The position numbers and the translations under genes are program-made. The notes under the pieces are model-generated. The model was not told where the DNA came from. It saw nothing but the letters and a program-made list of their open reading frames with translations, and searched no databases. A DNA stretch of 64,000 nucleotides. It comes from Bathymodiolus brooksi. Lineage: Eukaryota; Mollusca; Bivalvia; Mytilida; Modiolidae. Shown in pieces: positions 37,464 to 47,395 of this stretch. The stretch's first letter is position 1. Every line of letters begins with the position of its first letter. The stretch is taken from the NCBI GenBank assembly GCA_963680875.1, contig OY804589.1, forward strand, positions 1,302,001-1,366,000. Reading direction: 5' to 3'.

Positions 37464-37559
37464 GTACATTAATGTTGATAACTTCTAAATGAATAATGAT
37501 AGAGACATAAAATTTGACATAGTGATAGGTCACCATTAGAGGAGCAATTCTGCGTTTTC

Positions 37560-38135
37560 AAAATTTTCGAGATGTCTGCCATTTTCAAAATGACTGCCAA
37601 AACACGGCATAAAAAATGGGCGGTAAAAATTCAACATTGTCCGATATCATCAAAATTTATATATGTGGGTAGATAATGATGTCCCGAATCGATTCCCGAC
37701 ATTGAAAAATTTCTACCGGTTGCCATTTTCAAAATGGCCGCCACAATACTGCAAAAATTCAACATTGTCCGATATCATCAAAATTTGATATGTGGGTAGA
37801 TAATGATGTCCCGAATTGATTCCCGACATTAAACAATTTCTACCGGTCGCCATTTTCAAAATGGCCACCACAATACCGCACAAATTCAGCATTGTCCGAT
37901 TTCAACGACATTTCATATGTGGGTAGATTATGATGTCCCGAATTGATTTCTGACATCGAAAAATGTCTACCGGTCGCCATTTTCAAAATGGCCGCCACAA
38001 TACCGCACAAATTCAACATTGTTCGATTTCAACGTCCTGAATTGATTCCCGACATCGAAAAATTTCTACCGGCCTCCATTTTCAAAATGTCCGCCACAAT
38101 ACCGCAAAAATTCAACATTGTTCGATTTCAAAGGT
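37560..38135. repeat. Sub-repeat of about 127 bp in element J
   Basis: The marker ACCGGTCGCCATTTTCAAAA (with variants) recurs at 37714, 37842, 37969 and 38068, spaced 128, 127 and 99 bp. Each unit also has CAAAATTCAACATTGTCCGA-type sequence and GTAGATAATGATGTCCCGAA. Copy 1 holds the beginning of the same series. Confidence 0.85.
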
Positions 38136-38181
38136 AGCTTTTAATTTATTTTTAGTTGTCAGTGGCCGGTTTAGGAGACTT

Positions 38182-39289
38182 CATAATCGTTAGATGATAA
38201 TCATATCTTGTTTTTATAAATATAATAAAGTGTCCTCAATTCTAGAAAATGAGGTGCATTATAAAGGATATTAATTTGATTTAAAGGACTTCTTAGTTTA
38301 GCAACAATGGTAAAGTCTTAAAATTTTGTTTTACTTTATCAAAATGGTGTTTATATATGCATTTTGTATCTACATTGTATATGAAAATGAATAATTTATA
38401 AGAAATGACACTCCTAGTCAATATTATTAATACAGACCCCCCCTCTGTATCTTTCTATGATGCCCTTTTTCATTTGAAATTTACCTGCACAAATTCTGAA
38501 TTGACTAAATATTTTTTGCTTTCCAAATTTGAATGTGAAAGGTAGTAATTTATTTTACCAAGATGGTTGATACATTTTAATAATAGAAAAATATTTTGAT
38601 GAATATTTGACAAGACAAGGTAACGAAGACAAAATAAGATATTTCTTTAATAAAAGGTGGCACATCTTGTAACTATGGCATTCATTAGTGGGAAATTCAG
38701 ACAACATTGATTGAAAACCAACTCTTTGTTGGTCCTCCCACAGGCGCTTGTGATATGAAATCACCTCCCCCCCCCCCCCCCCCCTATCTTTTAGCTTTCT
38801 GTTTACATATTTATTTTCAATAACATTTCTTTATTATTTACTGTCTTTTATACTTTATTAAACATGTGTATATCCATACAATCGTGTGGTAATACCATCT
38901 TAAATGTGTCTTCTATTGTCATTATCCAAAAAGCAGTAGAGGGCCTAGCCTACACATGTATGATTCTATGGTAACGTTGTTGTCAGATATATCAGTAGAT
39001 AAACAATGCAAATTAATTTGTGAAGAAGGGAGAGCTCTTTTAAAGCACATCTGTAAAACATGTATTTAAGGAAAATTGTTACTACGCTGATTATTGAAAA
39101 TAGATGAAAATAAATTAATTTGATGTGTTTAAGAGATTTTGAATGGATAAAAAATTGATGTTATTTTCCAGACAAAATTTTTAATCGGAAGTCACATGTT
39201 GGGAAAATTTTTAATTTTATTTCTTTTTAAGCAATTATTATCAGTCAAAATATTCTTAGGACAAGAAAAAAATTAATTAGAAATTAATT
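38182..39289. other. Spacer, no gene seen
   Basis: AT-rich sequence with an 18-base C tract at about 38767-38784. No gene, RNA or element end that I can support. Confidence 0.5.
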
Positions 39290-40014
39290 TATAAGGATTG
39301 ATCACAATTTTTTGTTTGGTTCATTCGAAATAAGCTCAAAAATGTGGTACACACCCCACTCGTCGCAACTTCGGTTGATTCCGTACCTTCATCATACCTC
39401 GTCCGTATTACGATATCTCCCATTGCAGGGGTGGATCCAGGGGGGCACCCGGCGCACACACCCCCCCCCCCCCCCTTAAAATTGGAAAAAGTATGAATTT
39501 TTGGCGTAAAATCGTGATTTTTCACACCAAATACCCCAAAAATGTTCGCGCCTCCCTCCGCTCGGCGCAATTTTTTTAAATGAGCCCCCCCCCCCCTTAG
39601 CTTGAAATCCTGGATCCGCCCCTGCATTAGAACTACTTTCGGAAATCTTCAATGAAGGAGATATTAATATAATTTCACTTTTGAATATTCGTCCAATAAT
39701 AATATATGTTCATTCGTCGCAATGTCGGCTGATTCCGTACCTTCATCAAAGCCTAATTATTTTCAAAACAAGCTCATCTATTGTCGCCATTTCAGAACTT
39801 ATTCGCGGTGCGCAATGTTTGATTGAAGTGATACGGTCTTCCGGCGAAGAAATGTGACGCGTAGACGCATATCAAATATCGTATTACAGCCGAGGTATTG
39901 AGGGAGAGAAGCGGACTCACCCTTGAGTAACCCGCTTCGCGAGTTATACAGTGTGTACCACATTTTTGAGTTTATTTCTTCATGAACCGAAACAAATTTG
40001 AGATCAATCCTTAA
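39290..40014. mobile_element. TIR element L, long relative of the MITE at 33371
   Basis: The left end ATAAGGATTGATCACAAT, followed by TTTGGTTCATTCG and AAAATGTGGTACACA, mirrors the right end (TGTGTACCACATTTTTGAG, CATGAACCGAAAC, GATCAATCCTTAA). The innermost part AACCCGCTTCGCGAGTTA resembles the centre of the MITE at 33371. Inside, TCGTCGCAACTTCGG with GATTCCGTACCTTCATCA (about 39360) is repeated near 39714. Another element (39426-39624) is inserted within it. No transposase frame. Confidence 0.75.
39426..39624. mobile_element. 199-bp MITE with CAGGGGYGGATCCAGG ends
   Basis: Left end CAGGGGTGGATCCAGG and right end CCTGGATCCGCCCCTG are inverted repeats with one mismatch. The interior has two poly-C tracts (about 39461-39475 and 39584-39597) and no coding capacity. 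Elements with these ends are widespread in aquatic invertebrates and fish, as I recall. A 3-4-bp target duplication (ATT or CATT) is possible but ambiguous. It sits inside element L. Confidence 0.8.
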
Positions 40015-40627
40015 ATGAAAGCGACGATTGTATTACATCATGACGTTTATTGTGACGTAACTTATACGGAATATTTACACGTCCGCAATCGATATTACAA
40101 AAACCTAACGTCCTTAAAGTGTTTTAAAATAATCGTTTTTTAGCATTTGTTTATTAAATTGAAAAAAATGCAATAGACCAACGGCATCCCGAAGACTGAT
40201 TTTGGAAAAATTTTAACAGTCAACAGACTTGATCATTAGATACGATATTTTCATATGGCAAAGAATACGGGGATTGAACGTAGCAAGAAAAATCCCATAG
40301 AACTCGAAAAAAGGGGGGTTTCTTCCATATTTGGCCTTTCAATCTATTCGCACATTTAATTATATGAAATTCAACACTTTGCCACACATTTTTCTTGAAG
40401 AATAGGATATCCCGAATCCGCCGGTTCCTTCATTACTTGTATTGAACATCGGTATGCCGTTGTTCTGTTCGGTTTTAGTGGTCACGATGCTACTTACGTG
40501 ACCTCTGTGATAGATTCCTAATATTATTTTTTTTCATTTTGAGTAGATCATGCATAATTTTATTGGTTTATGGTTTAAATGAGTAAAATTAATGCATTTT
40601 CGCGTGTATTTGATGACTGCCGTACAG
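40015..40627. other. Spacer, no gene seen
   Basis: No supportable gene or element. Confidence 0.5.
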
Positions 40628-40775
40628 CTGATCCGGGTGTATTCTGTCACATAATTATAATAATCTAATATCCTGTTAAGCCCTCAAATTAACAATAGAG
40701 GACACGGTGTTGAAACAACAACATCAACGCACGTCTACAACGATTCACATCTACCACTGATCCGGGTGCATTCTG
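40628..40775 (+). repeat. Dispersed repeat, copy 2, flanked by direct repeats
   Basis: Shares GTGTATTCTGTCACATAAT, TAATAATCT, AGAGGACACGGTGTTGAAAC and CGCACGTCTACAACG with 30170-30370. CTGATCCGGGTGTATTCTG at 40628 recurs as CTGATCCGGGTGCATTCTG at 40757, so the element is bounded or partly duplicated. Confidence 0.6.
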
Positions 40776-41434
40776 GGGTCAAATAGACAATAATTAACAA
40801 TGACAGCCACTCCACACATACGGTGTGTGGTGTATCACAAGACAGATGTTTTTATATTGAGGCTTAGAGTGAGTAAAGGCATTTGACAATTCTTTTATAA
40901 ATGTCTTCGCACGATGCATATTATGAATGGACAAAATTAATGTTTTTATAATATTTAGCCAGATGTACTCTTGTGATTAAAAAGATTTGTATAACACAGC
41001 ACTGGTTTTTTCTAAAGACATTGAAGAGTAGTATCATTTCTGTTTTGTTATGATAATTCTGAAAGTTATAACAAATAATTGTATTTAGATAGCTACACTT
41101 TTATAAGATTAATTTAAACATATTTATCATATCTCATTTTATGCTAAGCAAAAAAGTATCGTCAGAAGACATTTCTATAATTCTATTTCTTTTCGGTTGT
41201 CTGACAAACAATCAATGTATAATGTAAAGCCTTACTATAGAGGTCAAATAAATGTAGGTTAGAAATATATTAAAAATACACACAAAGTTATTAAAAATAT
41301 CTAATTCATCTAAGAATAAAACTTAAATTTTTTGTTATTTATTGATATTTCCGCTTAATTAAATGTTGATAACCAAAGCTAACAGATGAAAGACTTTATT
41401 TCCAATGGAGTCCTTTATATATAATGGTTTAAAT
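40776..41434. other. Spacer, no gene seen
   Basis: AT-rich; nothing supportable. Confidence 0.5.
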
Positions 41435-41870
41435 GAGTATATATAAGGGCAACAATCAATGAATAGGAATATCACAATGTCTTTGTTAGAGGGTTGCGGC
41501 TAACAAGGAGGCTATAGAACCATAATTTCCTGTTGGCGAAGTTGAAGTTTTTCGGTCATCCTGAATGACCAAATAGCTGTGTCATATATGACCACGGATA
41601 TGTTCCATCTGTGAAAACGGAACATATCCGTGGTCATCTGTGAAAACGGAACATATCCGTGGTCATCTGTGACGAACGGAACATATCCGTGGTCATCTGT
41701 GACACACAGAACCTGGGTTGGTTCCCGGTTTGTAGTGTGATTAATTTATCAATTTGTCTGCTTACATGTCCTTGCCTTTTCAGTCTCGTGATGTGATGTC
41801 CGCACTGATTTCAGTAGAAGTACGGGATATCACGCTATTTAATAAATCTTCATCTTCTTGTTGATGCTCT
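41435..41870 (+). mobile_element. LTR-like or promoter-bearing dispersed segment
   Basis: A TATA-like ATATATAAGGGC (about 41439) is followed by GGAGGCTATAGAACC, CAGAACCTGGGTTGGTTCCC, GTACGGGATATCACGC and TTTAATAAATCTTCATC, which includes AATAAA. A TATA element, a moderately GC-rich body and a polyadenylation signal within about 430 bp resemble a solo LTR. TG..CA ends, a primer-binding site and a second LTR were not found, so the class is a guess. The hairpin at 41590 lies inside. Confidence 0.35.
41590..41693. repeat. 17-bp-stem hairpin followed by 29-bp tandem repeats
   Basis: GACCACGGATATGTTCC at 41590-41606 is the exact reverse complement of GGAACATATCCGTGGTC at 41619-41635, with a 12-base loop. 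The second arm is repeated at 41648 and 41677 (29-bp spacing, spacers ATCTGTGAAAAC and ATCTGTGACGAAC-like), so three arms could compete for one partner. Confidence 0.9.
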
Positions 41871-42096
41871 TCTTCTTCTGATTCTGATTCTGATATAGTT
41901 CATTCCGCCATCTGGTGTATTATTGAACTGGTGCGTGCTGCGTGCAAACTCTCTATGTACAAGTGCAGATAAAAACCATATACGTATGCATATATAATTA
42001 AAATCAAAGTCTCTATTATTAATGGCTGCTCGATGTTCTGCAACTCACTCCTGAAGGAGTTGGTGGTAAGTTGATCCAGAGACGGATGGTATCGAG
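41871..42096. other. Spacer, no gene seen
   Basis: Includes a short (TTCTGA)n-like stretch near 41870-41895. No gene. Confidence 0.5.
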
Positions 42097-43082
42097 TTAA
42101 AATGAGAATTGGTTAGTCTGAGTACTGATATGAGGAATCAATGGTTGTTTCCTCTCAGTAAGAATGAGAATTGGTTAGTCTGAGTACTGATATGAGGATC
42201 AATGGTTCTGTCCTCTCAGTAAGAATGAGAATTTATTAGTCTGAGTACTGATATGAGGATCAATGGTTCTGTCCTCTCAGTAAGAATGAGAATTAGTTAG
42301 TCTGAGTACTGATATGAGGATCAATGGTTCTGTCCTCTCAGTAAGAATGAGAATTGGTTAGTCTGAGTACTGATATGAGGATCAATGGTTCTGTCCTCTC
42401 AGTAAGAATGAGAATTTATTAGTCTGAGTACTGATATGAGGATCAATGGTTCTGTCCTCTCAGTAAGAATGAGAATTGGTTAGTCTGAGTACTGATATGA
42501 GGATCAATGGTTCTGTCCTCTCAGTAAGAATGAGAATTGGTTAGTCTGAGTACTGATATGAGGAATCAATGGTTCTGTCCTCTCAGTAAGAATGAGAATT
42601 GGTTAGTCTGAGTACTGATATGAGGAATCAATGGTTCTGTCCTCTCAGTAAGAATGAGAATTGGTTAGTCTGAGTACTGATATGAGGATCAATGGTTCTG
42701 TCCTCTCAGTAAGAATGAGAATTGGTTAGTCTGAGTACTGATATGAGGAATCAATGGTTCTGTCCTCTCAGTAAGAATGAGAATTGGTTAGTCTGAGTAC
42801 TGATATGAGGAAGCAATGGTTGTGTCCTCTCAGTAAGAATGAGAATTGGTTAGTCTGAGTACTGATATGAGGAATCAATGGTTGTGTCCTCTCAGTAAGA
42901 ATGAGAATTGGTTAGTCTGAGTACTGATATGAGGAATCAATTGTTCTGTCCTCTCAGTAAGTATGAGAATTGGTTAGTCTGAGTACTGATATGAGGAAGC
43001 AATGGTTGTGTCCTCTCAGTAAGAATGAGAATTTATTAGTCTGAGTACTGATATGAGGAATCGATGGTTGTGTCCTCTCACT
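42097..43082. repeat. Array E: 61/62-bp tandem repeat (16 copies)
   Basis: Unit with AATGAGAATTGGTTAGTC, TGAGTACTGATATGAGGA and GTCCTCTCAGTAAG. Units are 61 bp (GGATCAATGG) or 62 bp (GGAATCAATGG). A minority carry AATTTATTAG or AAGCAATGG. The last copy breaks off at CCTCTCACTAATG. Confidence 0.95.
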
Positions 43083-43228
43083 AATGCTGCTGTTGGTAAT
43101 ACTTGATTATTGATGATACAGAACAACATGATGACCCTATTTGCCGCTCGTCGTTGCGAGAGAGTAGGTCACTGTAGCTGTTTTAGCATGTTTGTTTTAC
43201 ACTTCTAATCCTGTGGTAATTACCAGTA
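43083..43228. other. Spacer between arrays E and F
   Basis: 146 bp, apparently single copy. Its end (ACTTCTAATCCTGTGG) resembles a diverged array F unit start. Confidence 0.6.
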
Positions 43229-44356
43229 TCAAATCTTCTGTCACTACGGCCTATAATGATTATACCGACCTTGTACTTCAAATCTTCTGTCACTACGGCC
43301 TATAATGATTATACCGACCTTGTACTTCTAATCTTCTGTCACTACGGCCTATAATGATTATACCGACCTTGTACTTCAAATCTTCTGTCACTACGGCCTA
43401 TAATGATTATACCGACCTTGTACTTCAAATCTTCTGTCACTACGGCCTATAATGATTATACCGACCTTGTACTTCAAATCTTCTGTCACTACGGCCTATA
43501 ATGATTATACCGACCTTGTACTTCAAATCTTCTGTCACTGCGGTCTATAATGATTATACCGACCTTGTACTTCAAATCTTCTGTCATTACGGCCTATAAT
43601 GATTATACCGACCTTGTACTTCAAATCTTCTGTCACTACGGCCTATAATGATTATACCGACCTTGTACTTCAAATCTTCTGTCACTACGGCCTATAATGA
43701 TTATACCGACCTTGTACTTCAAATCTTCTGTCACTACGGCCTATAATGATTATACCGACCTTGTACTTCAAATCTTCTGTCACTACGGCCTATAATGATT
43801 ATACCGACCTTGTACTTCAAATCTTCTGTCACTACGCCTATAATGATTATACCGACCTTGTACTTCAAATCTTCTGTCACTACGGCCTATAATGATTATA
43901 CCGACCTTGTACTTCAAATCTTCTGTCACTACGGCCTATAATGATTATACCGACCTTGTACTTCAAATCTTCTGTCACTACGGCCTATAATGATTATACC
44001 GACCTTGCACTTCAAATTTTCTGTTACTACGGCCTATAATGATTATACCGACCTTGTACTTCAAATCTTCTGTCACTACGGCCTATAATGATTATACCGA
44101 CCTTGTACTTCAAATCTTCTGTCACTACGGCCTATAATGATTATACCGACCTTGTACTTCAAATCGTCTGTCACTACGGCCTATAATGATTATACCGACC
44201 TTGTACTTCAAATCTTCTGTCACTACGGCCTATAATGATTATACCGACCTTGTACTTCAAATCTTCTGTCACTACGGCCTATAATGATTATACCGACCTT
44301 GTACTTCAAATCTTCTGTCACTACGGCCTATAATGATTATACCGACCTTGTACTTC
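43229..44356. repeat. Array F: 49-bp tandem repeat (23 copies), very uniform
   Basis: Unit with AATCTTCTGTCACTACGGCC, TATAATGATTATA and CCGACCTTGTACTT. TATAAT-G-ATTATA is an inverted repeat around one base. By eye I find only about ten differences in 1.1 kb (for example ACTGCGGTC near 43538, one lost G near 43836, AAATCGTCTG near 44163). This makes it the most uniform array here after counting for length. Confidence 0.96.
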
Positions 44357-44600
44357 TATGAAAAGTAACAGATTAAACAGTGATGGTCAACAATTCAAAA
44401 TGAATAAAACAAACAACAACCTCTCACGTTAAAACATTCTGAACACAAAAACCTACGACATATGACAATGGAAACCCGGGTCATGGGTTTAGACATGTTC
44501 AACAATGTGGCGGGGCAAAACCGGTTAATAGGATCTCAATACGTCCCCTTTATTTAATAGGATATCAATACGTCCCCTTTATTTAATAATTGATTCTCCA
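44357..44600. other. Spacer with a 31-bp direct duplication
   Basis: Mostly single-copy. TTTAATAGGATATCAATACG plus CGTCCCCTTTATTTAATA repeats the step just before it (GGATCTCAATACGTCCCC), two copies between about 44525 and 44590. Confidence 0.65.
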
Positions 44601-44972
44601 ACAGCAAACTAGAAACTGTTGTAATTAAGACAGACTGTAAGAGAACTACCCAGTTCATCGTGGAACAGGAACTGCTTACCGTTCCGGAGCACCCGAGTTC
44701 ATCCCCGGTTTTTTATGGGGTTCGTGTTACTCGATCTTTATTTTTATTTGTATATCTTGCGGATCGTTCTTTGTCCTTTTGTACTTTTTCTTTTGGCCAT
44801 TGCGTTGTCTGCTCCTCTTCGATATACGGATTCTGATTACCTCTTTGGTATCTTAGATATACGGATTCTGATGACCCCTTTGGTATCTTAGATATACGGA
44901 TTCTGATTACCTCCCTTTGGTATCTTAGATATACAGATTCTGATGACCCCTTTGGTATCTTCAAACTATTCT
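44601..44972 (-). mobile_element. Mussel-type dispersed repeat with tandemly amplified end
   Basis: The plus strand shows GGAACAGGAACTGCTTACC, GGAGCACCCGAGTTCATCCC, GGGGTTCGTGTTACTCG and GGCCATTGCGTTGTC. I recognise these, in this order, from a dispersed repeat very common in Mytilus genomic and transcript sequence (from memory). An 87-codon minus-strand open frame over it (with KDKERSARYTNKNKDRVTRTP-like residues) belongs to that repeat and is not a gene as far as I can tell. Its distal end is expanded into the array at 44815. Confidence 0.65.
44815..44963. repeat. Four tandem copies of the mussel repeat's terminal motif
   Basis: Four units of 34-36 bp, each with GATATACGGATTCTGATKAC and CCTTTGGTATCTT. 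The first unit is contiguous with the upstream dispersed repeat, so the array grew out of that element's end. Confidence 0.88.
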
Positions 44973-45190
44973 TCAATCAAAAAAACAGACATGTACGTTT
45001 CATATCTAAAACATGTGAAAAGATTAGTGATATCAACGACTGTTAAAATCTAATATTAACAACTCAGTAATAGTGAACACACTGATAATAAGTTACAGTA
45101 TCTAGTCATGTGGAAATGACAATTAATGTTACCTATGTTGAAGGTTAAACCAAGGTGAAGTACATACTACGATATGTACCTAAAGGTCGG
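44973..45190. other. Spacer, no gene seen
   Basis: AT-rich, single-copy-looking sequence before array G. Confidence 0.5.
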
Positions 45191-47395
45191 TAGTCAGAAT
45201 GTCACGTATGGTCGGTATATACTGTACACATACGGTCTGTCACGTATGATCGCTATATACTGTACACATAAGGTCTGTCACTTACGGTCGGTATATACTG
45301 TGCACATAAGGTCTGTCACTTACGGTGGGTATATACTGTACACATAAGGTCTGTCACTTACGGTGGGTATATACTGTACACATACGGTCTGTCACGTATG
45401 ATCGCTATATACTGTACACATAAGGTCTGTCACTTACGGTCGGTATATACTGTGCACATAAGGTCTGTCACTTACGGTCGGTATATACTGTACACATAAG
45501 GTCTGTCACTTACGGTCGGTATATACTGTACACATAAGGTCTGTCACTTACTGTCGGTATATACTGTGCACATACGGTCTGTCACTTACGGTCAATATAT
45601 ACTGTACACATAAGGTCTGTCACTTACTGTCGGTATATACTGTGCACATACGGTCTGTCACTTACGGTCGGTATATACTGTACACATACGGTCTGTCACT
45701 TACGGTCGGTATATACTGTGCACATAAGGTCTGTCACTTACGGTCGTTATATACTGTACACATAAGGTCTGTCACTTACTGTCGGTATATACTGTGCACA
45801 TACGGTCTGTCACTTACGGTCGATATATACTGTACACATAAGGTCTGTCACTTATGGTCGGTATATACTGTGCACATACGGTCTGTCACTTACGGTCGGT
45901 ATATACTGTACACATAAGGTCTGTCATTTACGGTCGGTATATACTGTACACATAAGGTCGGTCACTTACGGTCGGTATATACTATACACATACAGTCTGT
46001 CACTTACGGTCGGTATATACTGTACACATAAGGTCTGTCACGTATGGTAGGTATATACTGTACACATAAGGTCTGTCACTTACGGTCGGTATATACTGTG
46101 CACATAAGGTCTGTCACTTACGGTCGGTATATACTGTACACATAAGGTCTGTCACTTATGGTCGGTATATATTGTGCACATACGGTCTGTCACTTACGGT
46201 CGGTATATACTGTACACATAAGGTCTGTCACTTATGGTCGGTATATACTGTGCACATACGGTCTGTCACTTACGGTCGGTATATACTGTACACATAAGGT
46301 CTGTCACTTACGGACGGTATATACTGTACACATAAGGTCTGTCACTTACGGTCGGTATATACTGTACACATAAGGTCTGTCACATACGGTCGGTATATAC
46401 TGTACACATACGGTCTGTCACATACGGTCGGTATATACTATACACATACGGTCTGTCACTTACGGTCGGTATATACTGTACACATAAGGACTGTCACTTA
46501 CGGTCGGTATATACTGTGCACATACGGTCTGTCACTTACGGTCGGTATATACTGTACACATAAGGTCTGTCACTTATGGTCGGTATATACTGTGCACATA
46601 CGGTCTGTCACTTACGGTCGGTATATACTGTACACATAAGGTCTGTCACTTACGGTCGGTATATACTGTACACATAAGGTCTGTCACTTACGGTCGGTAT
46701 ATACTGTGCACATACGGTCTGTCACTTACGGTCGGTATATACTGTACACATAAGGTCTGTCACTTACGGTCGGTATATACTGTACACATACGGTCTGTCA
46801 CATACGGTCGGTATATACTGTACACATAAGGTCTGTCACATACGGTCGGTATATACTGTACACGTAAGGTCTGTCACTTACGGTCGGTATATACTGTGAA
46901 CATAAGGTCTGTCACTTACAGTCGGTATATGCTGTACACATAAGGTCTGTCACCTACAGTCGGTATATACTGTACACATACGGTCTGTCACTTATGGTCG
47001 GTATATATTGTGCACATACGGTCTGTCACTTACGGTCGATATATACTGTACACATAAGGTCTGTCACTTACGGTCGGTATATACTGTGCACATACGGTCT
47101 GTCACTTACGGTCGGTATATACTGTACACATAAGATCTGTCACTTACGGTCGGTATATACTGTACACATAAGGTCTGTCACTTACGGTCGGTATATACTG
47201 TGCACATACGGTCTGTCACTTACGGTCGGTATATACTGTACACATAAGGTCTGTCACTTACGGTCGGTATATACTGTACACATAAGGTCTGTCACTTACG
47301 GTCGGTATATACTGTACACATAAGGTCTGTCACATACGGTCGGTATATACTGTACACATACGGTCTGTCACATACGGTCGGTATATACTATACAC
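45191..47395. repeat. Array G: 38-bp tandem repeat (about 58 copies)
   Basis: Unit of 38 bp with CGGTATATACTGTACACATA and GGTCTGTCACTTACGGT. The main variation is TGTACACATAAGG against TGTGCACATACGG. The GTATATA marker keeps 38-bp phase from 45215 to 47381 (57 exact periods), so there is no net indel. Plus-strand open frames of 71-109 codons have a 38-residue period and are repeat artefacts. The array runs straight into array H. Confidence 0.95.

Larger units (their letters stand above)
36543..38181 (+). mobile_element. Terminal-inverted-repeat element J, copy 2, complete but interrupted
   Basis: Left end AAGTCTCCCAAAC at 36543; right end GTTTAGGAGACTT at 38169-38181, its reverse complement with one mismatch. 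The body matches copy 1 except that element K (36754-37463) is inserted between AAATTTCG and TACATTAATG, which are contiguous in copy 1. The right third is a tandem sub-repeat of about 127 bp. There is no transposase frame, so it is non-autonomous. I could not define a clear target-site duplication. Confidence 0.72.

Noticed and set aside
39289..39627. 112-codon minus-strand open frame across poly-C tracts
   Set aside because: It spans a MITE and the TIR of another element; the glycine-rich residues come from poly-C.
44713..44976. 87-codon minus-strand open frame with repeated SSESVYLRYQR-like residues
   Set aside because: Lies in a dispersed mussel repeat plus its tandemly amplified end; the repeats reflect the DNA array.
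45642..47323. Open frames of 71-109 codons in array G
   Set aside because: Period of 38 residues, explained by the unit length; no other support.
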